DNA from: DATFBY01 sp035253585
Lineage (GTDB): Bacteria; Gemmatimonadota; Gemmatimonadetes; Gemmatimonadales; Gemmatimonadaceae
NCBI GenBank assembly: GCA_035253585.1
Contig: DATFBY010000011.1
Coordinates: 1 to 7,417, forward strand
Length of the DNA stretch: 7,417 bases
Reading direction: 5' to 3'
Part shown: positions 6,066 through 7,417 of the stretch, piece by piece
How the letters are laid out: the number at the start of each line of letters is the position of its first letter
Numbering within the stretch: the stretch's first letter is position 1
The notes under the pieces: generated by a model
Database searches by the model: none
Seen by the model: only the letters and a program-made list of their open reading frames with translations
What the model was told of the DNA's origin: nothing
Program-made: the position numbers and the translations under genes

Positions 6066-7334
6066 CTATTGAATCGCTTTGGGTCCGAGGCTCACCACGG
6101 TCTGTGCATCGGGCGAAAAATACTCCCGGCAGACCGCGCGTACCTGTTCGTCCGTGATTGCGTCGATCTCCGCCAGCAGCTGATCGAGAGTCCGGTACGG
6201 CTCTCCATACAGATCGACGCCCGCGGCACGATACATTCGCGACGAGACACTCTCCAGAGACAAGGTGCTCTGCCCTTTGAGCTGGCTCTTGCCCGACTCG
6301 ACTTCGGCCGGCGTCAGTCCCTCCGACGCGACCCGCCCCAGCTCGTCGCGAATGGCCGCCGCCGCATCGGCCGACGTCTCCGGCGCTGTCCCGACGTACA
6401 CGCCATGCACGCCCGTATCGGCGTGGAACGACTGAAACGTGTACACGGAGTACGCGAGGCCAAGCTCCTCGCGTACGCGCTGAAACAGCCGTGAGCTCAT
6501 TCCCGCTCCGAGCACCGTGCTGACGAGCACGGCTGCGTATCGCAGTGGGTGGCCGTGAGCCATCATCGGTGATCCGTAGACGATGTGCGTCTGCGCCGCC
6601 TCTTTCGCTACGTGCCGATAGCTCGGGGGGGCCGCAACCGGCGTGGGAGCCGACAGGCGAGTGGCGTCGCCGCGGGGGACGGCGCCCCAGCCGGTGCGTT
6701 CGAGCGCCTCGAGCAGTCGATCATGCTCGACGTTGCCTGCCGCCGCGACGATCAGCTGGGGCGGATGGTAGGCGCGCTCGTGCAGCTCCCGCAGCTCCCG
6801 CACTCCGAGCGCCGAGACCGTGTCGCGGGTACCGAGGATGGAGTAGCCGTAGGGATGCTGGCCCCAGAGCGCCTCGTTATGCAGCTCGAAGACCAGATCA
6901 TCCGGCGTGTCCTCGACCATGCTGATCTCTTCCAGCACCACCCGCCGCTCCAGGCGGAGGTCCTCGGCACGCAGGAGCGGGCGGAAAACGAGGTCCGCGA
7001 TGACGTCGGCGGCGTGCTCGAGATGCTCGTCGAGGACGCGCGCCTGATACGAGGTATGCTCGCGCGCGGTATACGCGTCGAGGGCGCCGCCCAGCGTCTC
7101 GAGCGAGAGCGCGATGTCCTTGGCGCTCCGGGTGGGCGTGCCCTTGAACACCATGTGCTCGAGGAGGTGCGACACCCCCATGCGGTCGCGCGGCTCGTGG
7201 ACCGAGGCGGCGCGAACCCAGGCGCCGAAAGCGATCGACCGTACTCCCGGCATGTGCTCGGAGAGTACGGTCAACCCGTTAGGCAGGACAGTCCGGTGGA
7301 GCGCGCCCTCCGCGTCGAAGGGCTCGCGGCTCAC
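6066..7334 (-). CDS. M16 family zinc peptidase (MlpA/YmxG-like, processing-peptidase type)
   Basis: This 422-residue protein is an M16B-type metallopeptidase, about the length of bacterial homologues of the mitochondrial processing peptidase beta subunit. It starts LPNGLTVLSEHMPGVRSIAFGAWV and carries the inverted zinc motif H56-LL-E59-H60 in GVSHLLEHMVFKGT. The third zinc ligand is most likely E136 in RRVVLEEISM, 76 residues after H60 as the family requires. The C-terminal half has the inactive paired domain with SRLFQRVREELGLAYSVYTF (281-300), including R288 and Y295. All catalytic residues are present, so it should be active. No signal peptide is seen; the site of action is probably the cytoplasm. 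The GTG start overlaps the preceding stop by 4 nt (GTGA), indicating translational coupling. In many bacteria, Bacillus among them, a gene of this family lies just behind pnp. Physiological substrates are not known. Confidence 0.93.
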   Translation of the reverse strand: MSREPFDAEGALHRTVLPNGLTVLSEHMPGVRSIAFGAWVRAASVHEPRDRMGVSHLLEHMVFKGTPTRSAKDIALSLETLGGALDAYTAREHTSYQARVLDEHLEHAADVIADLVFRPLLRAEDLRLERRVVLEEISMVEDTPDDLVFELHNEALWGQHPYGYSILGTRDTVSALGVRELRELHERAYHPPQLIVAAAGNVEHDRLLEALERTGWGAVPRGDATRLSAPTPVAAPPSYRHVAKEAAQTHIVYGSPMMAHGHPLRYAAVLVSTVLGAGMSSRLFQRVREELGLAYSVYTFQSFHADTGVHGVYVGTAPETSADAAAAIRDELGRVASEGLTPAEVESGKSQLKGQSTLSLESVSSRMYRAAGVDLYGEPYRTLDQLLAEIDAITDEQVRAVCREYFSPDAQTVVSLGPKAIQ

Positions 7335-7417
7335 CGCCGCGTACGGCCGCGGGACGAGCGACGCGGACCGCGCTCGGCGGGCGCGACGCCGGGGCTTCCG
7401 TCGCCTTCCTGCTCGCC
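7331..7417 (-). CDS. C-terminal tail of an upstream gene, probably polynucleotide phosphorylase
   Basis: The last 28 codons and stop of a gene that enters from the right edge read GEQEGDGSPGVAPAERGPRR and then SSRGRTRR. The stop TGA overlaps the GTG of the M16 gene. The peptide is low-complexity, acidic then Arg/Gly-rich, like the disordered RNA-binding tails that follow the S1 domain of polynucleotide phosphorylases. The assignment to pnp rests on this composition and on the common pnp to M16 peptidase gene order; no catalytic part is inside the window. It could be another protein with a basic tail. Confidence 0.6.
   Translation of the reverse strand, partial: GEQEGDGSPGVAPAERGPRRSSRGRTRR

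Overview
This is a high-GC bacterial chromosome window (about 63-66% G+C by eye) of ordinary, densely packed genes. All gene calls below come from reading motifs; no database search was run. The mix points to a free-living Gram-negative-type bacterium: mreBC, an archaeal-style FAD reductase paired with a ferredoxin, Ala dehydrogenase, and M16 peptidase behind what looks like a pnp tail. Near-absence of Shine-Dalgarno sequences and the general protein style are reminiscent of Gemmatimonadota, but that placement is an inference.

Layout. Positions 1-1407 (minus strand) hold mreB followed by the start of mreC, which runs off the left edge. A 147-bp divergent promoter region (1408-1554) separates them from a rightward pair: a small 2[4Fe-4S] ferredoxin (1555-1785) and a geranylgeranyl-reductase-family flavoprotein (1782-2954), overlapping by 4 nt. 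A 103-bp convergent gap with two stem-loops (2955-3057) follows. The rest of the window is a leftward run. Read in transcription order from the right edge, it holds an Arg/Gly-rich C-terminal tail (probably polynucleotide phosphorylase), an M16 zinc peptidase, alanine dehydrogenase, a large imperfect inverted repeat, a NodB-type polysaccharide deacetylase and a secreted PAP2-type phosphatase.

How the genes relate. MreB and MreC belong to the elongasome that directs lateral wall synthesis. The ferredoxin and the flavoprotein look like one electron-transfer unit that saturates double bonds of an isoprenoid chain; its substrate here (menaquinone, polyprenol, carotenoid or membrane lipid) is unknown. 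The deacetylase and PAP2 protein are envelope or glycan related and probably co-transcribed. Ald and the M16 peptidase are metabolic and housekeeping genes.

The most interesting points are the ferredoxin-reductase pair with a promoter placed so that its mRNA would be leaderless, the 32-bp-arm inverted repeat built of GAGG heptads, the divergent PAP2 active site, and a recurring GTTAGGC word. No mobile element, CRISPR array, tRNA or rRNA was seen, and no gene-free stretch exceeds 150 bp.
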